From Acidobacteriota bacterium (GTDB lineage Bacteria > Acidobacteriota > Terriglobia > Acidiferrales > UBA7541): DNA of 44,198 bases. The number at the start of each line of letters is the position of its first letter. The stretch's first letter is position 1. The stretch is taken from positions 1 through 44,198 of the forward strand of contig JABDEK010000029.1 in NCBI GenBank assembly GCA_013287135.1. Reading direction: 5' to 3'. The notes beneath the pieces are model-generated. The model was not told where the DNA came from. It saw only the letters and a program-made list of their open reading frames with translations, and ran no database searches. The translations under genes were made by a program, and so were the position numbers. Below are positions 9,218-17,815 of this stretch, in pieces.

Positions 9218-9880
9218 TCAGTTGCCGACTGCGAAAAAATGTCCTTTGTTTTGCGTGTAAATGGTCCCTTCTGGTCCGATGGAGAGAGGGGTGTAAGCTG
9301 CGCCTAGCGCCAGATCAAGAAACGGCTTGCCTCCTGGGGTCGGTGAAGGCTCCCGTGTGGCCCTGAGGAAGCAGGTATAAGTTGCCGAGCTCGCTATTCA
9401 CGTAGACATCGCCGTCGGCATCGAAAGCCGGCATATGGATGCACCATTCGAAGCCAGCCGGCATATTGTTGATGCAACTTCTCGTTCCATCCGGTTTGCG
9501 ACGGCAGCTTTCCGTATTTGTATTTTTAAACTGCCATTCCGCTTTTAGTTTTGAGTCGAACGGGGTTATGTAATTCGGTCCCGGCGGCGCTTGTGCGCAG
9601 ACGGGGTTGTTATAGAAGCAATAAGCTCCCCCCCGTAGCGATTATCCTTGGTGATGATGGAATACGTTTCGTTATGTTCATAAACGCCGGGAGCATCGTC
9701 CCACCTGAAGGGATACGATCCGAGGAAATTGCCCTTGGCATCGAACTTGAACATGTGTCCTTGCGAAAAATTGTAATTGTCGACGACACCATAGTGGACG
9801 GATCTGTCAGGCGCTACGACCGGTGAGGCAGTTGAAGATTGACGGGGCCAACAGCACGACCCAGTTGAAAATATGATATT
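9218..9880 (-). pseudogene. Decayed quinoprotein-like beta-propeller gene
   Basis: Reading the minus strand across three frames recovers one continuous protein. It begins SPVVAPDRSVHYGVVDNYN near 9850 and runs through DNRYGG, then after a +/-1 shift at the seven-C run (9628-9634) through AYCFYNNPVC, KAEWQFKNTNTESC and GFEWCIHMPAFDADGDVY. After a second shift near 9340 it continues through FLDLALGAAYTPLSIG to a TGA at 9218-9220. The repeated GDVYVNSELGNLY / GTIYTQNKGHFF blades look like PQQ-type beta-propeller proteins. The N-terminal part is missing, because homology stops before 9880, close to the porin gene promoter. Two frameshifts plus truncation indicate a real relic. The homopolymer shift alone could be a sequencing error. 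Confidence 0.75.
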
Positions 9881-9985
9881 TCTTAGGGACCGCACCGCAG
9901 TCCGTTCGCATCACATTGAAAGCGACTGCAAGACCACGGTGTGCCGCAATAATTTTTCCTGGATGAGCTTGCGAGGAGGTAGATC

Positions 9986-11641
9986 ATGCGAGGGAACGAA
10001 ATGCGAGGCTCGCTTCTAAGAGTCTGCTTTGGTGCGATTATTTTGATGCTGAGTTGCACGCTCGCACGAGGCCAAGAACCGACAGCGCAGCCCGCGACCA
10101 TGCTCGCGCAGGCTGATGCGGTGCCCGACGTGCGCGCGTTGGCGGACGCCATTCGCAGCTTGCAGGTTCAGGTGCAAACGCTGAACTCGCAAGTGAACGA
10201 ATTGCGTACGGATGAGCAGCGTTGGCACGCGGAAGCTCGTGAGCTTCGTAGCGAACTGGAACTCACCAGGGCGCAGCTTGCTTCGCATCCGGACGCGCTG
10301 AGCTATGCGGAATCATCCACTTCGCCACAGAAATTTCTGCCGCCATCGGCGAATTCAAATGTGAATCTATCCAATCCTGCTGAAACAACGCAAACTGCTT
10401 CGGCGACAACTCTTGAACAACGCTTAGCGGAACTGGAAGACAACCAGGATCTGCTCGACGCCAAGATCAACGAACAGAGCCAAACAAAGGTAGAAAGCGG
10501 ATCAAAGTATCGAGTGCGGCTGTCGGGCATCGTGCTCTTAAATCTATTTGATACTCGCGGACCTGTGGATAATGCGGACTTTCCGCAGTTGGCAGTTCCT
10601 CCGACATTTGGGAATTCTTCAAATGCGTTCGCGGCTACAATTCGCCAGTCGCAAATTGGGGTGGAAGTGTTCGGGCCGGAGATTGCTGGGGCGCGCACCA
10701 GCGCGAATGTGAAATTTGATTTTGCGGGCGGATTTGCCGATTTGCCAAACGGAGTTTCAATGGGAGTCGTTCGCCTGCGCACAGGCACTATCCGGATGGA
10801 CTGGGCCAACACTTCTATCATCGCCGGCCAAGATTCCTTGTTTTTCGCACCCTTGATCCCAACTTCGCTGGCTTCGATCGCTACTCCGCCACTGGCTTAC
10901 GCCGGAAATCTTTGGAGCTGGACGCCTCAAGTACGCATCGAACATCGTAAGGATTTGAGCAAGGGATCGAGCTTGCTGTTTCAGGCTGGAATTTTGGATT
11001 CGCTTACAGGAGACATCCCAGTGATGCAAGGCTATCGCGCTCCAACGGCGGGTGAACAATCCGGCCAGCCAGCGTATGCTGGGAGGATCGCGTGGACTCA
11101 TCATTTGTTCGAGCGAAACTTTACCGCGGGTGTGGGCGCCTATTATGGGCGCCAAAACTGGGAATTTGGCCGCGATGTCGATGGGTGGGCGGCCACCGCA
11201 GATGTCTCACTACCGCTTGGCAGATTTTTTACAGTGACCGGAGAACTCTATAGAGGTCGCGCGGTTGGTGGGCTTGCTGGGGGAGTAGGCCAGGACATTC
11301 TGCTTTCGGGTGCGGTTACGGATGCAACAACCACTATTCGCGGACTGGACTCAATAGGAGGATGGACGCAACTGAAATTCAAGCCTACCACTAAATTCGA
11401 GGTCAACGCGGCGCTGGGCGTTGATAATCCGTTCGCGAGCGAATTGAGGCGTTTCCCGGACACGCAGTATTATTACGGTTATTCAATATCGCGGAACCTG
11501 AGCCCGTTCATCAATTTCATCTATCAAGTGCGCTCGGACGTGCTGTTCTCAGCAGAATTCAAACGGATACAAACTTACACGCTGGACAGCAATTTCAACG
11601 CGGCCAATCAATTCGGAATCAGCATCGGATACATATTTTAA
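9986..11641 (+). CDS. Porin-like outer-membrane beta-barrel protein with coiled-coil N-terminus
   Basis: A 551-residue exported protein. The ATG follows a strong AGGAGG. A signal peptide (about residues 1-29, ending ARGQ) precedes a predicted coiled coil (about 45-100, LRSLQVQVQTLNSQVNEL-like heptads). A second short helical stretch near 140-165 leads into a beta-rich barrel starting at YRVRLSGIVLLNLFD. The last residues GISIGYIF end in the aromatic residue typical of Bam-assembled barrels. The periplasmic coiled coil plus barrel resembles phosphate- or polymer-selective trimeric porins of the OprP/OprO or SLH-porin type. The substrate is unknown. The stop overlaps the next start (TAATG), so the cupredoxin downstream is probably translationally coupled and functionally linked. 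Confidence 0.75.
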   Translation: MRGNEMRGSLLRVCFGAIILMLSCTLARGQEPTAQPATMLAQADAVPDVRALADAIRSLQVQVQTLNSQVNELRTDEQRWHAEARELRSELELTRAQLASHPDALSYAESSTSPQKFLPPSANSNVNLSNPAETTQTASATTLEQRLAELEDNQDLLDAKINEQSQTKVESGSKYRVRLSGIVLLNLFDTRGPVDNADFPQLAVPPTFGNSSNAFAATIRQSQIGVEVFGPEIAGARTSANVKFDFAGGFADLPNGVSMGVVRLRTGTIRMDWANTSIIAGQDSLFFAPLIPTSLASIATPPLAYAGNLWSWTPQVRIEHRKDLSKGSSLLFQAGILDSLTGDIPVMQGYRAPTAGEQSGQPAYAGRIAWTHHLFERNFTAGVGAYYGRQNWEFGRDVDGWAATADVSLPLGRFFTVTGELYRGRAVGGLAGGVGQDILLSGAVTDATTTIRGLDSIGGWTQLKFKPTTKFEVNAALGVDNPFASELRRFPDTQYYYGYSISRNLSPFINFIYQVRSDVLFSAEFKRIQTYTLDSNFNAANQFGISIGYIF

Positions 11642-12387
11642 TGAAATCGTTGGGAACAGCTCGATTCTTTAAAATTCGCTATTGGATAGTGCTGCTCGTG
11701 TTTTGTTTCTTCCCCCTTGCTGCGCGTGCGCAGGACAATGCGGTGACTGCCAAGGTTGTGGAGGTAAAGCAGGGAAGTGACACCGTCTCAAATGCTCCGA
11801 ATGTCGTGGTGTGGCTCATTGCACTGGATAATTCGGCTCAAGAATCTGCGAACCACGTAGCCGTGGATCGAAGTCCACAACTCGTACAACAAAACAAGAC
11901 TTTCGAACCCCATGTTCTAGTAGTGAAAGTTGGCACGGTGGTTCAGTTTCCAAATCGCGATCCGTTTTTCCATAATATTTTCTCGTTATATGACGGAAAA
12001 AGATTCGATCTGGGCCTATACGAAGCGGGAACGACACGATCAGTTCGCTTCGACCGGCCAGGTGTGAGCTTCCTGTTTTGCAACATCCATGCGGAAATGA
12101 GTGCTTCTGTGGTGGCAGTCGATACGCCGTATTTCGCGATTTCAGATCGCCTGGGGCGAGTGAGCATAACTAATGTCCCGGATGGGCGCTATGAGATGCA
12201 CATTTGGGACGAACGCGGCACGCCGGAAAGCCTGAAGAGTCTCACCCGCACAGTTGTAATTTCGCAATCGAGCCGTGCCTTGTCTCCGATTCGCGTGATG
12301 GACAACCCCGATTTCACGTTGGCGCACAAAAATAAATATGGCCAGGATTACGTTCCGCCGCCCAACTCCGGGTACGTGCAGCCATAG
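11641..12387 (+). CDS. Periplasmic type-1 copper cupredoxin-like protein
   Basis: A 248-residue protein with a signal peptide (1-30, cleaved after ARA). A plastocyanin/azurin-like fold spans about residues 35-160. Type-1 copper ligands can be read as His111 (FFHNIF), Cys147, His150 and Met153 in FCNIHAEM. A C-terminal beta-sandwich (about 165-235, SDRLGRVSITNVPDGRYEMHIW) looks like a carboxypeptidase-regulatory or 'methylamine utilisation protein'-like domain. It probably carries electrons or binds copper in the periplasm. The start overlaps the porin stop by one base, so the two genes form an operon. The redox partner is not evident in the window. Ligand assignment is from motif spacing only. 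Confidence 0.75.
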   Translation: MKSLGTARFFKIRYWIVLLVFCFFPLAARAQDNAVTAKVVEVKQGSDTVSNAPNVVVWLIALDNSAQESANHVAVDRSPQLVQQNKTFEPHVLVVKVGTVVQFPNRDPFFHNIFSLYDGKRFDLGLYEAGTTRSVRFDRPGVSFLFCNIHAEMSASVVAVDTPYFAISDRLGRVSITNVPDGRYEMHIWDERGTPESLKSLTRTVVISQSSRALSPIRVMDNPDFTLAHKNKYGQDYVPPPNSGYVQP

Positions 12388-12436
12388 TGTTATTGAGATA
12401 GAGAGAGCTGGCCAACTGGCAAATTACTGAGAGAAG

Positions 12437-12456
12437 TTACAATTTTTTTACAATTT
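12437..12456 (+). promoter_or_regulatory. Tandem direct repeat resembling an OmpR/PhoB-family box
   Basis: Two perfect copies of TTACAATTT start 11 bases apart (12437-12445 and 12448-12456), 223 bases before the response-regulator start. One-helical-turn spacing of a direct repeat is the geometry recognised by dimers of OmpR/PhoB-type winged-helix regulators, and the gene just downstream encodes one. Autoregulation is inference. The 12388-12678 intergenic stretch holds nothing else that is clear. Confidence 0.4.
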
Positions 12457-12678
12457 GCAAACGCAGTGGTGACAACGGTTACGGCGCTCTCTCGCAATCT
12501 AGCATCTGATAGTACGGAACTTAGCGCCAAGCCGACTTCCAGCGATGATTTCAGGGTCGTCTGCCCGCTAATTTTCCGGCGCATTGACGGTCTAGAGGTG
12601 AACGGGCTAGCATTGAATACTCCCTCGTTTCCTTTTACCGATCGCGCACCGCTTTGCGTGACCGAGGACACTAAATGT

Positions 12679-13416
12679 ATGGATACCATTCTAATTATCG
12701 AAGATAGCCGCCCGATGCAACGGACGTTGCAGCGGCTGTTCGAATCCGATGGACTGCAAGTAGAGATTGCTTCTGATGGCGTCGCGGGACTAGAAAGTTT
12801 TCGAAAGAAGACTCCTGACATCGTCGTGCTGGACCTAACCCTTCCGCGTCTTCCTGGTAAGGAGCTTTGCCGCGCGTTCAAAACTCATGCTGCGGCGGTG
12901 CCAGTCGTAGTGTTAAGCGCAAATACCGAAGTGGAAGACAAAGTCCTCCTTTTGGAGCTTGGGGCCGACGATTACGTTACAAAGCCCTTCAGCCCAAAAG
13001 AGCTTCTGGCGCGTGTGAGACGTGCGATGCGTCGCGCGAGCGCGCAGGCAACGGACGGCGGGAAAATTGTCCAGGAAACACCGCGGCATGAATTGCTGAT
13101 GTTTGGCGACGCGAAGATTGACTTCACCGGAATGGTAGCCACCCGCGCGGGGAAATCGCTGACCTTCACGGCGCAAGAATTCAAGTTACTTAAGTTTTTC
13201 GCGCATTGGCCTGGAAAGGTTATTTCGCGTGAAGAGCTCTTGAACGCTGTGTGGGGGTATCAAAATTATCCAACAACACGCACGGTTGATAATCACGTTT
13301 TGCGCCTGCGCCAGAAGCTCGAGCCCGATCCCGGCAACCCGCGGTATTTTCTGACCATGCACGGCACCGGATACAAATTTTCGCCCGGCGATCTCGTTGC
13401 GGTACCTGGAAAATAG
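12679..13416 (+). CDS. OmpR/PhoB-family response regulator
   Basis: A 245-residue regulator. An N-terminal receiver domain (about 3-115) has the acidic pair Glu8/Asp9, phosphoacceptor Asp52 (VVLDLTLP) and the conserved lysine in YVTKPFSP. A C-terminal winged-helix DNA-binding domain (about 145-238) includes LTFTAQEFKLLKFFA and the recognition-helix region TRTVDNHVLRLRQKLE. A longer frame reaches back to a GTG at 12466, but its first 71 codons show no homology. The ATG at 12679 starts exactly at the receiver and has a GAGGA sequence about 10 bases upstream. The partner kinase starts 13 bases after the stop. Phosphorylated protein probably binds the 11-bp-spaced repeats upstream of its own gene. 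Confidence 0.9.
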   Translation: MDTILIIEDSRPMQRTLQRLFESDGLQVEIASDGVAGLESFRKKTPDIVVLDLTLPRLPGKELCRAFKTHAAAVPVVVLSANTEVEDKVLLLELGADDYVTKPFSPKELLARVRRAMRRASAQATDGGKIVQETPRHELLMFGDAKIDFTGMVATRAGKSLTFTAQEFKLLKFFAHWPGKVISREELLNAVWGYQNYPTTRTVDNHVLRLRQKLEPDPGNPRYFLTMHGTGYKFSPGDLVAVPGK

Positions 13417-13429
13417 CACGAGGATCTGA

Positions 13430-15202
13430 ATGGCACGTCTCAGACTACGATCGCAACTACTGATCGCATCCCTTTTAATAATCTGCACACTGACCGGTGG
13501 CCTGCTTTTGATCGTCCGCTACACGGTACGCTCAGAAATCGCTAAACAGGTGCGAGAGAGCACGGACGCGTCGCTGCTGGCCTTCGAAAACGTGCAGCGC
13601 GAACGTGAGCTTCAACTGTCTCGCACTGCGGCGCTTCTTGCAGAGCTTCCTACGCTCAAGGCTTCCATGACGACCGAGCACGCACTGACGATTCAAGATG
13701 CGTCGGAACCATTCTGGAAGCTGGCCGGCAGCGATCTCTTTCTACTGGCGAAGTCGGATGGAAGCTTGCTTGGGTTTCACGTTGCGAAGCCGGGGTGGGA
13801 TGCGGAGGTTGCGGCGCGCGATCTGAAAAGCTCTCTGGAACAAGGAGAAGACGCCGCTTGGTGGTACGCCAACGGACAACTCTATCGAGTCTTCTTGCAC
13901 CCGATAACAGCCGGCACGGCGGAGAGCCAGAGGCAACTTGGAATACTCGCCATTGGTTACCAGATAGATTCAACTATGGCGAAGCAGCTAGCCGAAGTAT
14001 CAGGCAGCGAAATTGCGCTCGCGACGGGTGACAAGATCATAGCTTCGACTCTTTCGCCACAAGAAGAGGCTGAACTGCAGCAATCGCTGCAACGGAATTT
14101 CAACGCGGATAATGATTCACGGGAGATGACCTTAGGGTCGAATCAATACCAGGTGGCGTCAATACTGATTCAGAGCGGACCGCCTGCACCCGTAAAGTCT
14201 TACGTACTCATGTCCTTGCAGCCGGCGAATGGTTTCATCAAGCGGCTGAATCGCACAATTTTCATACTTGCGATTTCCGCTGTTGTGTTGGCGGCATTGC
14301 TTTTGACTTTCGTGTCACGGACTATTACGCACCCTCTGGATAATCTGGTTTCGGGGGTTCGGGCGCTGGCTGCGGGGGATTACACGTACTCGATTACGCC
14401 GCGTGGGAGCAGCGAGGTTGCAGAGCTGGGCGAAGCATTCTCAAAAATGCGCGGCGAACTGCTCGCTTCACAACAACAACAGCTCGCTACTGAGCGCATT
14501 GCGGCATTTGGAACGGCGGCTAGTTCGATTTCGCACGATCTTCGGCATTATCTGGCGGCCGTTGTGGCCAACGCGGAATTCCTGTACGAAGCGGAGAAAC
14601 TGAAACTTAATAGAGACGAAATCTATGACGAAATCAAAACGGCGTCGGATCAAATGATCGATCTCCTGGATTCTCTGCGTGAATTGGCGCGGGCAGACAG
14701 CTCAATTGTTCCGGTGCCGGGCTTCCTGGACCAAAGCGTACAGCGGGCTATCGAGTCAGTTCGCGCGAGGCCCGAACTGCGTAGTCGGGTGATTTCAATC
14801 AGCACATCGGGTGACATGAACGGTGTGTTCGACCCGAAAAAAATGGAACGTGCATTCTTCAATTTGCTGTTGAACGCTTGCGAAGCTACAGGCCAATCTG
14901 AGGGACAGATAAAAATTGAAGTCGGGTCGTCCGGAGAATCATTTGAAGTTCGGGTTGCGGACAATGGCGCCGGTGTGCCCGCTTCCATTCGTGGGACGCT
15001 CTTTAATCCGTTTGTTAGTTCGGGAAAATCGAATGGCACGGGCCTCGGGCTCGCCATCGTAAGCAAGGTGATTCACGACCACGGTGGGACCGTAACGGTG
15101 GAACGCACGTCAGGTGCTGGAACAATCTTTTTGGTGACATTGCCGCGCTCGGTGAATGGACGAGCAATGACTGACCGCACGCCCGCCTCATCGTTTAGTT
15201 GA
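13430..15202 (+). CDS. Membrane sensor histidine kinase
   Basis: A 590-residue kinase and the likely partner of the regulator immediately upstream. Two membrane helices (about 9-30 and 275-296) flank a periplasmic sensor domain of about 245 residues with a Cache-like composition. A HAMP linker (about 297-350) follows. The dimerisation helix has the phosphoacceptor His369 in an unusual H-box SISHDLRHYLAAV. The catalytic ATPase domain has N-box FFNLLLNACEA, G1 VADNGAGVP and G2 GKSNGTGLGLAIV. AGGAT lies about 6 bases before the ATG. The ligand is unknown. The adjacent porin and cupredoxin genes make an envelope or copper-related signal possible, but nothing in the sensor domain shows it. Confidence 0.9.
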   Translation: MARLRLRSQLLIASLLIICTLTGGLLLIVRYTVRSEIAKQVRESTDASLLAFENVQRERELQLSRTAALLAELPTLKASMTTEHALTIQDASEPFWKLAGSDLFLLAKSDGSLLGFHVAKPGWDAEVAARDLKSSLEQGEDAAWWYANGQLYRVFLHPITAGTAESQRQLGILAIGYQIDSTMAKQLAEVSGSEIALATGDKIIASTLSPQEEAELQQSLQRNFNADNDSREMTLGSNQYQVASILIQSGPPAPVKSYVLMSLQPANGFIKRLNRTIFILAISAVVLAALLLTFVSRTITHPLDNLVSGVRALAAGDYTYSITPRGSSEVAELGEAFSKMRGELLASQQQQLATERIAAFGTAASSISHDLRHYLAAVVANAEFLYEAEKLKLNRDEIYDEIKTASDQMIDLLDSLRELARADSSIVPVPGFLDQSVQRAIESVRARPELRSRVISISTSGDMNGVFDPKKMERAFFNLLLNACEATGQSEGQIKIEVGSSGESFEVRVADNGAGVPASIRGTLFNPFVSSGKSNGTGLGLAIVSKVIHDHGGTVTVERTSGAGTIFLVTLPRSVNGRAMTDRTPASSFS

Positions 15203-15328
15203 AGTCCATGGGGACCGAGTAGCGCCTGCGTTCCTATTGGGGACAGGCAGAGTTGCCGCCGCAATAAATACAAATCTTTAAATCGCAGTTCCTGGTGTTT
15301 TCGCGTGTGTCGAGAGCACCAACCCTAG

Positions 15329-15356
15329 TTGACACATACACTAAAGACCCTATTAC
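15329..15356 (+). promoter_or_regulatory. Sigma70-like promoter for the lone receiver gene
   Basis: A perfect TTGACA (15329-15334) and TATTAC (15351-15356) are separated by 16 bases, about 45 bases before the receiver start codon. The -35 box is consensus and the -10 matches 4 of 6. It suggests the receiver is transcribed independently of the kinase gene upstream. Confidence 0.45.
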
Positions 15357-15400
15357 GCGTGAGTTGTTTGGCATTCAACATGTAGATGGAGGATCGAGTT

Positions 15401-15781
15401 ATGTCCAATGTTCGAATCCTTATCGTGGATGATAAACAGCTCGTGAGAAACGGGCTGCGCTTGTTCCTGGAGTTACACGACGGCATGAGCGTCTGTGGCG
15501 AGGCTTCAGATGGGCTCGAAGGCATCAAAAAAGCTTTCGAGCTGAAGCCCGACGTGATTTTGCTGGATTTGAGCATGCCCACTCTCGACGGCCTGAAGGC
15601 CGCCCAGCTTATACGCCAAGGCTCGCCTCGGGCGGAGATTTTGATCGTCACAAGTCATCACTCGCTGGAAGCGGCGCGCTTAGCTGCGGAGGTGGGAGCA
15701 AGCGGCTACGTAACGAAGTCTTTGATTACCACGGATTTGGTACCAGCTATCGAGGAAGCTGTGAACCGGCACGCGGCTTAG
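15401..15781 (+). CDS. Single-domain response regulator (receiver only)
   Basis: A 126-residue stand-alone receiver with Asp10/Asp11, phosphoacceptor Asp56 (ILLDLSMP), a T/S switch in IVTSHHS and lysine in YVTKSL. The sequence is closest in style to NarL/FixJ receivers, but the protein stops after the alpha-5 helix with no DNA-binding domain. GGAGG at 15389-15396 is placed for the ATG at 15401, so the in-frame ATG at 15386 is not used. It may act as a phosphate sink or an allosteric partner for the kinase upstream (198-bp gap). A terminal truncation of a former NarL-type regulator is the alternative. Confidence 0.85.
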   Translation: MSNVRILIVDDKQLVRNGLRLFLELHDGMSVCGEASDGLEGIKKAFELKPDVILLDLSMPTLDGLKAAQLIRQGSPRAEILIVTSHHSLEAARLAAEVGASGYVTKSLITTDLVPAIEEAVNRHAA

Positions 15782-15825
15782 TTAGCAGACTTCAAAATCC
15801 GATGGGGGGTGAAGTGGCCTCTCTC

Positions 15826-16217
15826 TCACCCACTGAAACTGGAAGAGAACCCAACTTTTGTGGGATCGAGATCGTCGCCATCCTGGATTTGTACGCCCGC
15901 TTCGAGCTGCGCGAGGTCGAGGAAGTTTCAGCCATCCACCGGCAAGTTCTCAATCTGCTCCCTGTTTAAAACGCCTTGGACCCTGGGCTGCTCGGTGTTG
16001 ACGGCTACGGCCTTTTCGGCCACTTCTACGACGGTGGAAGTCGCGCCCACCGGAAGATTGAAATTGACCCCCGAAACCACACCTACCTTTACGATTAAAT
16101 ATTCCCAGTCGTCGTAGTGCTCTGCGTTCGTGCTGTCGTGGTTGCCAATAAAACGTAGGCGAGCAATATGACAAATCGGATTAATTTTAAATTATCGCCA
16201 GTACAGTAAGAAATCAT
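15826..16217 (-). pseudogene. Collapsed Oar-like TonB-dependent receptor gene
   Basis: On the minus strand an ATG at 16217-16215 opens a signal-peptide-like start (KLIRFVILLAYVLLATTTA, then RTQSTTTTGNI) that hits TAA near 16100. A different frame then continues with VKVGVVSGVNFNLPVGATS, VNTEQPRVQGVLNREQIENL and PVDG. A TGA at 15928-15930 replaces the expected Arg of the NGRNFLDL motif, and NFLDLAQLEAGVQIQDG to VGFSS follows before the frame stops at 15826. These are hallmark segments of Acidobacterial Oar/TonB-dependent carboxypeptidase-regulatory-like receptors, normally about 1000 residues long. Most of the N-terminal domain and all of the barrel are gone. It is a deletion relic with an extra nonsense mutation. 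Confidence 0.7.
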
Positions 16218-16421
16218 GTAACACCCCCAGTGGCGTCATCTGATTGCCTGGTTGCGGCTTGTAATTAGACTGATAACAAGTCAAGAAAAATCCACACGCT
16301 TGACCGCAAACACGATGCCAGAAACGCGACAATTCCACGAGCCTTTGTGTGCCTTAGACGCAGTGTTTGTCCCGGCGCTAGCGGCAGAATTTCGTAGGGA
16401 GGTTGAGAGTATCGGGCGGGA

Positions 16422-17810
16422 TTAATCCTGGGCAGCGCCGCTGAGCTCGCGAACGATGGCGCCTACGAAAGCTTTGGCGTCTCCGAAAAGCATCAGCGTC
16501 TGATCGAGGTAGTAGAGCGGATTGTCGATTCCGGCGAAGCCGGGACTCATGCCACGTTTGATCACCATTACGGTGCGAGCTTTATCAACATCCAGAATTG
16601 GCATGCCATAAATCGGGCTACTGGGATCGCTGCGAGCTGCGGGGTTTGTTACGTCGTTCGCGCCAATCACCAGCGCCACGTCGGTCTGAGGAAGATCGCC
16701 GTTAATTTCATCCAGGTCCAGTAGCTTGTCGTAGGGGATGTCCGCTTCCGCCAACAGAACATTCATGTGCCCGGGCATGCGGCCCGCTACTGGGTGAATG
16801 CCGAATTTCACGTCCACGCCGCGCTTGGTTAGCGCATCGTAAAGCTCCCGCACTTTGTGCTGTGCCTGCGCCACAGCTAGCCCATATCCGGGAACGATTA
16901 CAACTTTGCTCGCTGCCGAAAGAATCGCGGCAGCTTCTTCGGCAGTGGCGCTCCTCACGTTACGAGTCTCTTGAGCCTCGGTGCCCGTCGCTTGTTCCTG
17001 GCCAAATGCGCCAAATAGTACGTTCGTAAACGAACGGTTCATGGCCTTCGACATGTTCAAAGACAGAATGAAGCCGGAAGCGCCGTCCAAAGCCCCAGCC
17101 ACGATCAACAGTTTGCTATCAAGAACAAAGCCCATTGCTGCCGCTGAGAGTCCGGCATAGGAATTCAAAAGCGAAATCACCGTAGGCATGTCGGCGCCGC
17201 CAATCGGAATAATCATCAGGACGCCGAACAGCAAGGGAATCCCGACGATGAAAGGAAAGACATGCGTGTGGCCAGGATGTGTCACAACGTAAGCCGCCAA
17301 TCCAATCGCAACAGCGAGCACGCTGAGATTGAGGATGTTCTGTCCTTTAAAGGTGATCGGGCGCTGTGGCAGGACTTCCTGTAATTTTCCTGCGGCCATC
17401 AAGCTGCCGGTGAATGTCAGCGAGCCTAGGATCACTTCCATGCAGAGGACCGACATGGTGAATCGTGAAACTTCTGCGCCGCGAAGATAAAACTCGGAGG
17501 TACCGACCAACGTCACGCAAAGCGCTCCAAACGCGTGGCTGAGCGCGGTTCGCTGCGGAACCGCCGTCATTTGAACCATGCCGAGCGGCACGCCGATGAT
17601 GGTCCCCAGCACGAGAGCTATTGCGATCCACTTGTAATCAACGATGCCGTGGTTCAGAAGTGTTCCGGCTATTGCCAGAACCATGCCTACTTCGCCGGCC
17701 CACACGCCGTGACGGGCGGTTGTCGGCGCGCTCATCCATTTCAGCGAGAGAATGAAGAGAGCAGTGGCTGCCAGATAAGTGAGTTCGATGATGTATTGGG
17801 GAACGTGCAT
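16422..17810 (-). CDS. pntB: NAD(P) transhydrogenase subunit beta
   Basis: A 462-residue protein, the same length as the enterobacterial subunit. About 260 residues of membrane helices lead into the NADP(H)-binding domain III (about 285-460). That domain has GYGLAVAQAQ, HPVAGRMPGHMNVLLAEA, LVIGANDVTNPAA and a VIKRGMSPGFAGIDNPL NADP loop. With PntAA and PntAB it couples hydride transfer from NADH to NADP+ to inward proton flow across the inner membrane. It is the last gene of a three-gene operon, starting 5 bases after pntAB ends. It lies close to a kynurenine-pathway cluster whose monooxygenase needs NADPH. Confidence 0.97.
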   Translation of the reverse strand: MHVPQYIIELTYLAATALFILSLKWMSAPTTARHGVWAGEVGMVLAIAGTLLNHGIVDYKWIAIALVLGTIIGVPLGMVQMTAVPQRTALSHAFGALCVTLVGTSEFYLRGAEVSRFTMSVLCMEVILGSLTFTGSLMAAGKLQEVLPQRPITFKGQNILNLSVLAVAIGLAAYVVTHPGHTHVFPFIVGIPLLFGVLMIIPIGGADMPTVISLLNSYAGLSAAAMGFVLDSKLLIVAGALDGASGFILSLNMSKAMNRSFTNVLFGAFGQEQATGTEAQETRNVRSATAEEAAAILSAASKVVIVPGYGLAVAQAQHKVRELYDALTKRGVDVKFGIHPVAGRMPGHMNVLLAEADIPYDKLLDLDEINGDLPQTDVALVIGANDVTNPAARSDPSSPIYGMPILDVDKARTVMVIKRGMSPGFAGIDNPLYYLDQTLMLFGDAKAFVGAIVRELSGAAQD

Positions 17811-17815
17811 CTAGT

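Noticed and set aside
12466..12678. N-terminal 71-codon extension of the response regulator from a GTG start
   Set aside because: No homology or ribosome site. The receiver domain begins exactly at the ATG at 12679, and the segment contains the likely regulator box.
12390..12881. 163-codon minus-strand frame over the intergenic region and regulator start
   Set aside because: Composition is low-complexity Ser/Thr, it is antisense to a clear regulator gene and it has no motif.
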